This document shows positions 1 to 6,927 of a stretch of 28,533 bases of DNA, one piece after another. Below the pieces are notes generated by a model. The model did no database searches and was not told the origin of the DNA. It saw only the letters and a list, made by a program, of their open reading frames with translations. The position numbers were made by a program, and so were the translations under genes. Origin of the DNA: Flavobacteriales bacterium UBA7325 (GTDB lineage: Bacteria > Bacteroidota > Bacteroidia > Flavobacteriales_D > Crocinitomicaceae); contig DKPV01000077.1 of assembly GCA_002471375.1 (NCBI GenBank), positions 1-28,533 on the forward strand, read 5' to 3'. The number at the start of each line of letters is the position of its first letter. Position 1 is the first letter of the stretch.

Positions 1-31
1 GTCGTGGGTTCGAGCCCCATCTTCCACCCCA
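1..31 (+). tRNA. tRNA-His, 3' part (cut by window edge)
   Basis: The window opens inside a tRNA. A T-arm is visible with stem GTGGG (4-8), loop TTCGAGC (9-15) and stem CCCAT (16-20). It is followed by a 7-base acceptor strand CTTCCAC, discriminator C28 and an encoded CCA (29-31). A C at position 73 is characteristic of tRNA-His, where it pairs with the extra G-1, and the bases just before and in the T-arm (GTCGTGGGTTCGA) match bacterial tRNA-His. The anticodon lies outside the window, so the identity is inferred from the 3' half only. Confidence 0.8.
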
Positions 32-35
32 TTTT

Positions 36-64
36 AAGGTCTTGTTTCGGCAGGACCTTTTTTT
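36..64 (+). terminator. Rho-independent terminator after tRNA-His
   Basis: Stem AAGGTCTTG (36-44) pairs with CAGGACCTT (51-59) with one G-T wobble and a 6-base loop, and is followed directly by a run of T through 64. It lies five bases after the tRNA CCA end and would end the tRNA transcript. Confidence 0.85.
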
Positions 65-146
65 ATGCATGAATATTCCTAAAAATAGGACAATTAGAAT
101 ACTTGATTGATGTTCCGTTTCGAAGACTCTTTTTAATTCCTCACTC

Positions 147-416
147 CTAATTCCCACTAGCATTATCTTTCGATAAGAGATTTTTCGCTTTATCGATATC
201 CATTAACTCATATGGCATGGATAAATAGTACGGTAATTCTGTTTTTACATCAGTAAGGATAAGAAGCTTCGCATCAGCCATGCGCTCAATTATTGATAAT
301 AGCGTACGTAGTAGATCTGGTGGCCCACCTCCTGAATATTTTTGAGTAAGAAGATTGTGCAGTTCCTCGATCGTATGCTGCCCATCTGCTAATTGATAAA
401 CAACTCCTAGCCTTAA
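147..416 (-). pseudogene. N-terminally truncated PqqD-like domain remnant
   Basis: An open stretch of about 89 codons on the minus strand ends at TAG (147-149) but has no start: two consecutive in-frame TAA codons (417-422) lie at its upstream edge and the first in-frame ATG is about halfway in. The translation resembles the C-terminal part of PqqD-like winged-helix proteins: the run QLADGQHTIEELHNLL matches the usual 'L.DG..T.eEl...L' core, followed by a Gly/Pro linker and a helix ending in AKLLIL. PqqD-like proteins act as peptide-binding chaperones for radical-SAM or other peptide-modifying enzymes; no such partner is visible here. The N-terminal beta strands are missing and I could not find them in another frame upstream. 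This is the main content of the otherwise gene-free 65-485 region. Family assignment is moderate; the truncation is directly visible. Confidence 0.5.
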
Positions 417-485
417 TTATTAAACGTCAAGGACACCGAACATCAAGTATATCAATCTACTAACGACTAATCGCTGTATGAACCT

Positions 486-1001
486 TTAGTTAAGAAATCG
501 GAACGAACCCAGAAAATGACCGTCAAACTCAGGATCATAAATCTCCTTTGGTGACATCATGATAATCTCATATTGAATTTTGTCGATCACAATGACATAG
601 CAATAAACGAGCATCTCAGGTTTACCCGCCTCGGCCATTTCGAACTTGCCTTTTACACCGGTAACACCTCGTTCTATCCAGTCAATCTTTTCAGTCACCG
701 TACCCTTGGCTTTTGCCGCTAAAGTGTTAAGTACTTTGAGTGCCTTTGCCTTTTTATCAGCTGGCTCAGTTTTCAGATCTAAAACCTTCAGAAAGTAACT
801 GCTCTGTCCATAAATAGCGTAGCTTGTATACTTTGTTCCTTCGGAAGTGTTCTTATGGACATTCGTTGGTACACCTGGAAACTGAATTAAGCAATTGTGA
901 TCATAATCAGTAGTTGTACTCCACGTGATGCTTTGTGCATGCAAAGACCCCGATACTAGCACAACTATAAGAAAAGAAGTTATTGAAATAATTTGTTTCA
1001 T
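486..1001 (-). CDS. Small exported protein of unknown function
   Basis: A 171-residue protein starting with a clear signal peptide: MK, a hydrophobic core ISITSFLIVVLVSG, and a signal peptidase I type site LHAQ around residue 23. The mature part is about 150 residues of mixed alpha/beta character, with no cysteine pair, membrane segment or catalytic motif that I recognise. It ends in a conserved-looking block LGSFRFL, seen at the end of many Bacteroidetes periplasmic or outer-membrane associated proteins of unknown role. It lies 8 bases downstream of the 1010-1399 gene on the same strand, so the two are probably co-transcribed, but this does not point to a function. Codon use is like the neighbours. 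No terminator stands out downstream. Confidence 0.75.
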   Translation of the reverse strand: MKQIISITSFLIVVLVSGSLHAQSITWSTTTDYDHNCLIQFPGVPTNVHKNTSEGTKYTSYAIYGQSSYFLKVLDLKTEPADKKAKALKVLNTLAAKAKGTVTEKIDWIERGVTGVKGKFEMAEAGKPEMLVYCYVIVIDKIQYEIIMMSPKEIYDPEFDGHFLGSFRFLN

Positions 1002-1009
1002 AATCTTGT

Positions 1010-1399
1010 TTATAGTTTATCTAATTCCTCAATGCGAAAATAAGCAAGTTGAAGCGCGGCATTCACTCCAAACTCCTTCCCTTCCGTTTTCTGTTTTCGA
1101 TCCAGTTCTAAACATAGTTCCGTTTCATCTAGAAAGGGAACCTGGTCCAGGTCTTTCAAACTGTTTAAGCTGATGTAAACAATACCTCCTGTAAACCAGG
1201 ATTTCTCCCATCTAATTTCCTTCACCTGCTCAAAAGGAACGAACAACTCTGTGAGCTCAGATTTCATCATCTCAAAAACCGTATCTGTAACTTGATACTC
1301 GAACATCACACCTTTTTTCGTGAACCATGCAAAACCACGCGCCTGAGTTAGGCCAAGCTTAGCATCATCTGTCTCGAATAGAAGTTTATTGATCAACAT
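1010..1399 (-). CDS. Hypothetical protein, Bacteroidetes small soluble type
   Basis: Encodes about 129 residues beginning MLINKLLFETDDAKLG. A longer frame opens at 1435, but a good Bacteroidetes -7 promoter box (TATCTTTG, 1407-1414) lies inside those extra 12 codons and would place transcription start next to the ATG at 1399, so I chose the shorter form with a very short leader. The protein has no signal peptide or membrane segment. It carries aromatic-rich strands (GFAWFTKKGVMFEYQVTD and RWEKSWFTGGIVYISL) reminiscent of a small beta-rich PH-like or GRAM-like fold, but this is only an impression. It is followed 8 bases later by the exported protein at 486-1001. Function unknown. Confidence 0.7.
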   Translation of the reverse strand: MLINKLLFETDDAKLGLTQARGFAWFTKKGVMFEYQVTDTVFEMMKSELTELFVPFEQVKEIRWEKSWFTGGIVYISLNSLKDLDQVPFLDETELCLELDRKQKTEGKEFGVNAALQLAYFRIEELDKL

Positions 1400-1406
1400 A
1401 GTACTG

Positions 1407-1439
1407 CAAAGATAATGGTTTTTCGGAAAAGCCATTCAA
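1407..1439 (-). promoter_or_regulatory. Bacteroidetes-type promoter for the 1399-486 gene pair
   Basis: On the minus strand the -7 box TATCTTTG (1407-1414) fits TAnnTTTG exactly, and a TTG (1437-1439) lies 22 bases upstream as a possible -33 element. The box is 7 bases before the chosen ATG at 1399, which decides the start of that gene. Confidence 0.65.
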
Positions 1440-1505
1440 CGGAATTAGTTCACAGTGCAGGATCAAAAGAGTTATGTAATTTAGAGAAATCTAAAACTGT
1501 TAAGA

Positions 1506-1694
1506 CTAAAGCGTGGTCGGCTTAAAAAGGTCTACGATTATCAAATTCTGCTTCTTAATGAAAATTGAATGGGCCTTGTTTATTAATTCACTTTGCTCTG
1601 TTTTTACATCATTCTGTTTTTTTTCAACAATCATAACTCTATCATTTGGCAGCAAAAAAAGGTCTGAAATACTTGAGTTATCTAATGTTTTCAT
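1506..1694 (-). CDS. Possible small protein divergent from the copper locus
   Basis: A 62-residue frame begins MKTLDNSSISDLFLL and ends DLFKPTTL. Its composition (mixed charged residues, alternating hydrophobics, several Lys/Ile/Asn) is more protein-like than the overlapping plus-strand frame, which reads as Phe/Ser-rich noise. It starts about 30 bases from the start of the plus-strand gene at 1724, so the two would be divergently transcribed. A weak AAGTTTTG resembles a -7 box just upstream. It has no recognisable domain, no signal peptide and no partner gene. A small regulator of the divergent operon is conceivable on position alone, but no helix-turn-helix is visible. I rate it as possibly real only; it is the only candidate gene in the 1436-1723 gap. 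Confidence 0.3.
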   Translation of the reverse strand: MKTLDNSSISDLFLLPNDRVMIVEKKQNDVKTEQSELINKAHSIFIKKQNLIIVDLFKPTTL

Positions 1695-1708
1695 GTCAAA
1701 ACTTTTCC

Positions 1709-1716
1709 TACTTTTG
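1709..1716 (+). promoter_or_regulatory. -7 promoter box of the copper-uptake locus
   Basis: TACTTTTG is an exact TAnnTTTG match 7 bases before the ATG at 1724. Only a weak T-rich -33 region (around 1688-1690) is seen. The box supports ATG 1724 as the start rather than the longer open frame from 1646, because it would place transcription start close to that ATG. Confidence 0.65.
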
Positions 1717-1723
1717 TACTGAA

Positions 1724-2089
1724 ATGAAGCGTTTAGCGACATATCTCTTTTTTATTACGCTGTTGGTCCACACCTTCAGTCAGATTGTAATTGTCGGGCA
1801 ATTCCTTATAAGTAAGGATTTTATCGCAGCCGAGTTGTGTGAGAATAAGGATGTTCCAGAAATGGAATGTAATGGTAAATGTTACCTCAAAAAGGAGCTT
1901 AAAAAGGACGAAGAACGTAAAAGTGACGAAAAGATAACGAAAGTTGAGGTTTTGTTGTTTTGTGAATTCAAAATTATTGAATTAGATCCTGTTCCCGAAT
2001 TTCAAATCGAAAAATCTGAAGACTCAAAATATTTAAAACGCCCACTTTCAAGTGGCTACGACATGGATATTTTTCATCCGCCTTGTTAG
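1724..2089 (+). CDS. Small Cys-motif membrane protein (CNGKCYL type), copper-locus partner
   Basis: A 121-residue protein with an N-terminal membrane segment (about residues 6-29) followed by a charged, Lys/Glu-rich exported part. The conserved-looking core is KDFIAAELCENKD (31-43) then CNGKCYL (49-55), giving cysteines C39, C49 and C53; C80 and a C-terminal FHPPC (117-121) add more potential metal or disulfide positions. From memory, short proteins with a C-x9-CNGKCYL core and an FHPP tail are common in Bacteroidetes and tend to sit beside TonB-dependent receptors or metal-handling genes; their biochemical role is not established. Here it is the first gene of a plus-strand trio, 110 bases before a Met-rich lipoprotein and its receptor, which fits a role in copper handling or redox control during uptake. 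Start chosen from the adjacent promoter. Role is inference. Confidence 0.75.
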   Translation: MKRLATYLFFITLLVHTFSQIVIVGQFLISKDFIAAELCENKDVPEMECNGKCYLKKELKKDEERKSDEKITKVEVLLFCEFKIIELDPVPEFQIEKSEDSKYLKRPLSSGYDMDIFHPPC

Positions 2090-2110
2090 TTAACTAATTT
2101 CTCGGAAATC

Positions 2111-2165
2111 GGCACTTCTAAGTGCCTTCACGTGAGTATTGGATGACCAACATTCTAATCACGTG
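2111..2165 (+). promoter_or_regulatory. Double hairpin region in the leader of the Met-rich lipoprotein
   Basis: The 110-base gap before 2200 contains GGCACT (2111-2116) pairing with AGTGCC (2121-2126), immediately followed by CACGTGA (2129-2135) and its exact inverted copy TCACGTG (2159-2165), with a smaller TTGG/CCAA hairpin nested inside. No T-run follows, so a simple terminator is unlikely. It may be an RNA processing or stabilising structure, or an operator with CACGTGA half-sites. I recognise no known riboswitch. Confidence 0.4.
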
Positions 2166-2199
2166 CAACCAAAAATTAATACAACTAAAATAAAATATT

Positions 2200-2994
2200 A
2201 TGAATAAGATATTAATGGGTGTACTTATGAGTGCACTAGTATTTGCCTCGTGTAAAAAAGAAGAAGTTACTCCAGATGATCCTACAACCTCATCCACACC
2301 GGTTCCGCTTGTTGAAGTTTCGTCCATGACAAATGCATCGAATCAAACTGTGACACTATATTCGGAAAGTTCTGACCTGACAACAGGTTATACAAATTTC
2401 TACGTAACAGTAATCGATAGCTTAGGCAATAGCGTTGAATCTGCGAATGTTGAGTATGCCCCACTAATGACCATGACTTCTATGTCTCACGCTTGTCCAA
2501 TTGAACAACCTACATTTGATGCAGCCCTTGGAAAATACAAAGGAGCACTAGTCTTCATCATGTCGTCTATGGGCGGTGATTGGACATTAGATGTTTCTGT
2601 TGATGGCGTAGCTGTCCAATTCCCGCTAGTTGTTGCAGAGTCTGACACGAGAGTTGTTGGAAACTACACAGGAACAGATGGAATGACTTATTTCGTTTCC
2701 GTGCTTCGCCCTACGAATTGGGTAGTTGGGATGAATGATTGGGAAGTGTTGATACACAAAAGAGCATCCATGATGAGTTTCCCTGCAGACAATGATTTTA
2801 CAATAGAGATGGTACCTGAAATGGTCTCAATGGGACATGGTTCTCCGAATAACATATCACCTGTTTCAATTGGAAATGGTCACTATAACGGTGATGTAAA
2901 CTTCACAATGACGGGAGATTGGAGAATGCACATGACTCTTTCCAAAGTCGGAACTGAGATTCATTCTGATGCATATTTAGACATCGTATTTTAA
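2200..2994 (+). CDS. Met/His-rich lipoprotein with two YtkA-like repeats, probable periplasmic copper binder
   Basis: A 264-residue lipoprotein: a short signal peptide ends at a lipobox with C18 (LVFASC-KK), followed by an Asp/Thr/Pro linker. Two similar domains follow. Repeat 1 (about 61-145) has a strand GYTNFYVTVIDS, a Met/His/Cys cluster MTMTSMSHACP (90-100), then GKYKGALVF and GGDWTL. Repeat 2 (about 172-263) has the same order: DWEVLIHK, a cluster MVPEMVSMGHGSP (204-216), then GHYNGDVNFTMTGDWRMHM. This order (beta strand, Met-x-Met/His, 'G.Y.G...F.M.GDW') matches the YtkA-like/FixH-like beta-sandwich family, often linked to copper. Met and His clusters suit Cu(I). It lies 62 bases before an OprC/NosA-like receptor, so it probably binds metal at the outer or periplasmic face for that receptor. 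Ligand identity is inferred. Confidence 0.8.
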   Translation: MNKILMGVLMSALVFASCKKEEVTPDDPTTSSTPVPLVEVSSMTNASNQTVTLYSESSDLTTGYTNFYVTVIDSLGNSVESANVEYAPLMTMTSMSHACPIEQPTFDAALGKYKGALVFIMSSMGGDWTLDVSVDGVAVQFPLVVAESDTRVVGNYTGTDGMTYFVSVLRPTNWVVGMNDWEVLIHKRASMMSFPADNDFTIEMVPEMVSMGHGSPNNISPVSIGNGHYNGDVNFTMTGDWRMHMTLSKVGTEIHSDAYLDIVF

Positions 2995-3000
2995 TAGGTT

Positions 3001-3041
3001 CTTCTGGAGTTGGTAAGATTGCTTACTAACTCCGCTAGAAG
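3001..3041 (+). promoter_or_regulatory. Strong intercistronic hairpin before the TonB receptor
   Basis: GGAGTTGGTAAG (3006-3017) pairs with CTTACTAACTCC (3022-3033) over 12 bp with one wobble and a 4-base loop, and CTTCT (3001-3005) can extend it with AGAAG (3037-3041) across a 3-base bulge. The following bases are T-rich but not a clean T-run. It fits a partial terminator or attenuator, or an mRNA-stability element, that would set the receptor level below that of the lipoprotein. Confidence 0.55.
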
Positions 3042-3056
3042 TAATATTTTCTTTTA

Positions 3057-5081
3057 ATGAAACAAGTGAACTTATTGGTCACACTTGTTCTTTCAATTGG
3101 TTCGTTTTACGCGATTTCCCAAGATGACTCAACGCATATTGAAAATTGTGTGTTGGCTGAAGAGGTAATCATACGTGGAACGATAAGAAAGAGCAATGGA
3201 CAATCTGTAGAAAAGGTAAATGATGTACAATTGAGCGTTGATAAAATACTTGGGACCACCTGTGGTGTATCTTTAATTAAACGCGGCAATTATGCACAGG
3301 AACCTACTGTACGTGGGCTAAATGCGGGTCAAATAAACACAACGATTGATGGTATGCAAATGTTCGGTGCATGCACGGATCGCATGGATCCTATTAGCTC
3401 TTATGTCGAGCCAAACAACTTAAATAGTATTGGCTTAAACTTAGGGCCTAATGATGAACAATTTGGAAGTAGTATTGGCGGAGGATTCAATTTCAAGTTA
3501 CTCAAACCGACCATGAATGCAGAAAAATTCATTTCGGGCTCCATTGGAACAGGTTACGAAACAAACGGTAATGCTTTTCGAGGACTTGCATTAATCCAGC
3601 TAAGCAAAAAAAAGTGGGCATTGCAAGCCAATTCGATCTATAGGAAATCCGAGAACTATATCGCTGGCAACAATCGTGAAATCCACTTCTCACAATTTGA
3701 AAAGTGGAACCTTGGAGTTAGTGGTGTTGTTCAGATAACTCAGAATAACACTCTCTCTATTGACTACCTGCAAGACAACGGCTCAAACATTGGGTACCCA
3801 GCATTAACAATGGATGTCTCCTTTGCAGATGCGAAAATCGCGTCGGTAAGTCATCACTATAAAAATCGAGATCGTTTCTTCTACGAACTTGAAACGAAAG
3901 CATACATCAACTTCATTGATCACGCAATGGATGACACCAAGCGACCATCTGAGTTAGTACCGATGCACATGGACATGCCCGGTACTTCTCAAACAATTGG
4001 TTTCTATAGTAACGCGTCGTTTAGAGTCGCCAAGAAGCACTTTATCAAGGTGAAATTAAACGGATATGTCAATGACTTACATGCTGAAATGACAATGTAT
4101 CCCGATTTTGGAGCTGAAATGTTCATGCTGACAATACCCGATGCAAGACGAATGCTCGTAGGAATCGATGCAAGTGACAAATACTACTTTAATTCTAAGT
4201 TAAATATAGTTTATGGTTTAAGGTGCGATTTTAGTCGATCTTCTATCATTACTCTCACGGGGCGACAAACGCTCACTAGCATCTATAACGGTGAGTTGAC
4301 CAAAGTCAATTTCTTGACGAATGGTTTCGCACAGGCGAATTACAAACTAGCTAAGAATACTAAGGCAACGATTGGGGTAGCAAAAGCAGCTAGAAATGCA
4401 ACACTTCAAGAAACCTATGGATTCTACTTGTTCAATCGATTGGATAATTATGATTACTTAGGTAACCCAGAAATTCTGTCAGAAAACTCTTGGAACTTGA
4501 ATCTAGGTGCAGAATATAGCGGGTCGAAAATGGGGTTGTCCGTTCAATTATTCGGATACTTCTTCACGAATTATATTGCGGGAACGAAACAAATCGATTA
4601 CAGCGCCATGACGATTGATGCGTCGGGCGTTAAGCACTATGTCAACCTCGACAACGCATCGATTATTGGTACTGAGATTAAGCTCAGCTGCACGATTCAG
4701 AAGAACTTGTTGTTCACCTCAGTCAATTCTATTTCATACGGAGTTGATGATGAGAATATAGCACTTCCATTGATTCCACCATTCAAGTCGATCAATTCCT
4801 TAAAATACAATTGGAAGAAGATTCGATTTGCTATGTCATACACCACAGGTACGAAGCAGAATCATGTAGATTTTGAAAAATACGGTGAAACTAGTTCTAA
4901 TGAGTTCAATGTACTTGACGCATCGATTGGTCGATCCTTTGATTTTAAGACTTCGACATTGATTCTACATTTGACAGCTGAAAACATATTTGATGCTGCC
5001 TACAGTGAACATTTAGATTTCATGTCGATTAATCGACAAGGACGAAATTTCATTGTCAATTTGACTTACAATTTTAACTAA
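3057..5081 (+). CDS. OprC/NosA-like TonB-dependent outer-membrane receptor, probable copper importer
   Basis: A 674-residue receptor with a signal peptide (residues 1-22, ending FYAISQ), an N-terminal plug (about 33-155, with EPTVRGLNAGQINTTIDGM) and a beta-barrel to the C-terminus (final strand FIVNLTYNF). In the plug the stretch QMFGACTDRMDP (101-112) holds C106-x3-M110, matching the CxxxM copper-binding motif of Pseudomonas OprC and the related NosA receptors. A second Met/His cluster, MHMDM (303-307), lies in the early barrel region, where OprC supplies its other Met/His ligands, and further Met pairs occur at 345/347 and 355/357. There is no carboxypeptidase-like N-terminal extension or SusD partner, which argues against a glycan system. 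It is the last gene of the trio after the CNGKCYL protein and the Met-rich lipoprotein. Copper as substrate is inferred from motif and context. Confidence 0.85.
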   Translation: MKQVNLLVTLVLSIGSFYAISQDDSTHIENCVLAEEVIIRGTIRKSNGQSVEKVNDVQLSVDKILGTTCGVSLIKRGNYAQEPTVRGLNAGQINTTIDGMQMFGACTDRMDPISSYVEPNNLNSIGLNLGPNDEQFGSSIGGGFNFKLLKPTMNAEKFISGSIGTGYETNGNAFRGLALIQLSKKKWALQANSIYRKSENYIAGNNREIHFSQFEKWNLGVSGVVQITQNNTLSIDYLQDNGSNIGYPALTMDVSFADAKIASVSHHYKNRDRFFYELETKAYINFIDHAMDDTKRPSELVPMHMDMPGTSQTIGFYSNASFRVAKKHFIKVKLNGYVNDLHAEMTMYPDFGAEMFMLTIPDARRMLVGIDASDKYYFNSKLNIVYGLRCDFSRSSIITLTGRQTLTSIYNGELTKVNFLTNGFAQANYKLAKNTKATIGVAKAARNATLQETYGFYLFNRLDNYDYLGNPEILSENSWNLNLGAEYSGSKMGLSVQLFGYFFTNYIAGTKQIDYSAMTIDASGVKHYVNLDNASIIGTEIKLSCTIQKNLLFTSVNSISYGVDDENIALPLIPPFKSINSLKYNWKKIRFAMSYTTGTKQNHVDFEKYGETSSNEFNVLDASIGRSFDFKTSTLILHLTAENIFDAAYSEHLDFMSINRQGRNFIVNLTYNFN

Positions 5082-5102
5082 CTACTATTCGCCATCATTC
5101 TT

Positions 5103-5124
5103 CCGTCTCTCAACAGAGAGGCGG
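5103..5124. terminator. Possible bidirectional terminator hairpin between convergent genes
   Basis: CCGTCTCTC pairs with GAGAGGCGG (9 bp, one wobble) around the loop AACA, in the 52-base gap between the convergent receptor and M61 peptidase genes. The position suits a shared terminator, but neither side has a clear T-run. Confidence 0.4.
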
Positions 5125-5133
5125 ATTTGGTGG

Positions 5134-6843
5134 TTATCGTTTCCACTTATCGAAAGCTCTTACCTGATTTGTGTCGGGTTTTTCTGTCTTCCGAACTGTA
5201 TAGGTCATATAAAAGTTGCGATCAAGAACTGGAAGTTCAATAGTTAATAGCTTTCCCCCTCGATTCACTGAGAGCATTTTAATCTCGTCATCGAAGTAAT
5301 CTAGCCACTTGTTCAATTCACCCTCACATGAGTAACCATTTACCCCCGTGATTTTATCACCAAGAACGAGCCCCCCCATCTCTGCCGGTCCGCCTGGATA
5401 CATTGCCGCTACTTTGAATTCATTACCTGATTTCACGACTTTAAAACCAAGTCTTCCTTCCGAGTATTTCGATGATGGTACATGACCCAAATCTAGACCG
5501 ATAGATTCTAAACAGTCAATTAAAATTGACTCGTATGGACGTGTTCCGTTGATGTAATCATCAAAAAAGTTTTGGAACGAAATACCTGCTGATTCTTCAA
5601 TTGCTGCTTGGTAATCCTTCTCAGAAACTCCTCTTCCCTTAAGTGCAATATCAAAGTACAAACGTCGCATCACTGTATCAAGTCCATTCTTACCGTCTGA
5701 AGAATTACTGATGATTACATCTGTACAAAATGCCAGCAGACATCCTTCTGTATAAATAGAAACCTTTCGCCCAGGAGCTCCGGCAACATAACCATCTAGC
5801 CAAGTATCTAATGATGAATCCGCAACTGAGTAGTGGAATCTTCCTGGATTATCAAAATGTCGCTGTACTTGCTGAGTAAGCTCTTTCAAATACTGTTTCT
5901 CATCGTAAACTCCGCTTTTGTAGAGCATTAGGTCTCCTTGATAGGTTGTCACTCCTTCGCAGATATAACCAAGTTTAGAATAGTTTTCTTCTCTGAACTT
6001 ATATGGATACATTTCGATTGGACGAATTGCCTTCACGTTCCATGTATGGTATAACTCATGTGAGCTAACTCCTAGCAGTTCAACATATAAAGACTTGAAG
6101 ACCTCATAAGATGGTCCCAATGAAATAACTGTAGATTTCTGGTGCTCAACACCATGGTACGCCTTAATGGGCAGTATTTGATTCAAAAAATGATACTCCT
6201 TTACCGGAAACTCAGTGAAACGAGCAATTTGCAAGTCTGTAAACGCTTTGAAATCTTTAATCAATCGATCCCATTCAGGTTTAACTTCGCCATTAAACCA
6301 AACATGAAATAGCACTCCTGCAGATTCGTATGATTGGTGTTGAAGCATTGATGAAGCAATGAAAGGTGTATCAAGAAGTTCTTCTGAATTATCTGCATAC
6401 CACTTCCCTTCGCTCTTCTCGAGAGAAGTTGCTACATCCCATGCACTTGGGATATGTAATTCTACTTCCACTTGTTCTGAGTAAGTTGCTTCTGTATACA
6501 CACAGCAGTTAACTGGATTGACATACAACTGAGTATCGTCAAGAAAAGTTGAACCAGCATTTAGTTCATTTGCATAGAAATTGTATTCAACACGCATGTG
6601 AGCAGTGTTCTCAGTGGGAACCTCCCAAGAATCTTTGGTTAATTTCTTGATTACCAACAATGAATTTGAATCATCAAAAACTCTAAAATTTCTGATGTTT
6701 TTTGCAAAGTTGGCTAATTCGTACCTCCCAGGTCGCCAGCTTGGCAATAGAATCTGAGTAAGATCATCTGATGTTTCAAATGTCGCAGTTATTTGGACAT
6801 ACTGAAGATTGGGATTATTACACCCGAAAGTAAATTTAACCAT
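5134..6843 (-). CDS. M61-family (glycyl-aminopeptidase-like) metallopeptidase with PDZ domain
   Basis: A 569-residue protein of the M61 family. The N-terminal beta domain has the family hallmark PSWRPGRYEL (34-43). The catalytic zinc motif is HELYH (262-266) followed by TWNVKAIRP, and the third zinc ligand is likely E296 in CEGVTTY. A PDZ domain follows at about 465-530 (GRLGFKV, GGPAEMGGLVLGDKI, VNGYSCEGE). No signal peptide is visible, so it is probably cytoplasmic, although some family members are exported. Known members remove N-terminal residues, typically Gly or Ala. It stands alone: convergent with the receptor gene and separated by 84 bases from the ABC-F gene upstream. A near-match to the -7 box (TATCTTCG, minus strand, 6848-6855) lies 4 bases before its start. 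Length and domain order are normal for the family; the physiological substrate is unknown. Confidence 0.9.
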   Translation of the reverse strand: MVKFTFGCNNPNLQYVQITATFETSDDLTQILLPSWRPGRYELANFAKNIRNFRVFDDSNSLLVIKKLTKDSWEVPTENTAHMRVEYNFYANELNAGSTFLDDTQLYVNPVNCCVYTEATYSEQVEVELHIPSAWDVATSLEKSEGKWYADNSEELLDTPFIASSMLQHQSYESAGVLFHVWFNGEVKPEWDRLIKDFKAFTDLQIARFTEFPVKEYHFLNQILPIKAYHGVEHQKSTVISLGPSYEVFKSLYVELLGVSSHELYHTWNVKAIRPIEMYPYKFREENYSKLGYICEGVTTYQGDLMLYKSGVYDEKQYLKELTQQVQRHFDNPGRFHYSVADSSLDTWLDGYVAGAPGRKVSIYTEGCLLAFCTDVIISNSSDGKNGLDTVMRRLYFDIALKGRGVSEKDYQAAIEESAGISFQNFFDDYINGTRPYESILIDCLESIGLDLGHVPSSKYSEGRLGFKVVKSGNEFKVAAMYPGGPAEMGGLVLGDKITGVNGYSCEGELNKWLDYFDDEIKMLSVNRGGKLLTIELPVLDRNFYMTYTVRKTEKPDTNQVRAFDKWKR

Positions 6844-6927
6844 GAAGCGAAGATAAGTAAATCGATTGTTCGATTTTCCGATTCGCTAATTTTCCCGAGA
6901 AATAACTTAGAAGTCTTAAAGTAACAA

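Noticed and set aside
925..1173. Plus-strand 82-residue frame over the two small minus-strand genes
   Set aside because: Lies antisense across two plausible genes and has biased, non-protein-like composition.
1513..1722. Plus-strand 69-residue open frame before the copper locus
   Set aside because: Phe/Ser-rich translation with no promoter, overlapping a more protein-like minus-strand frame and the promoter of the gene at 1724.
3057..5081. SusC-type glycan or siderophore receptor
   Set aside because: No SusD partner, no carboxypeptidase-like N-terminal domain, and the plug carries an OprC-like CxxxM motif.
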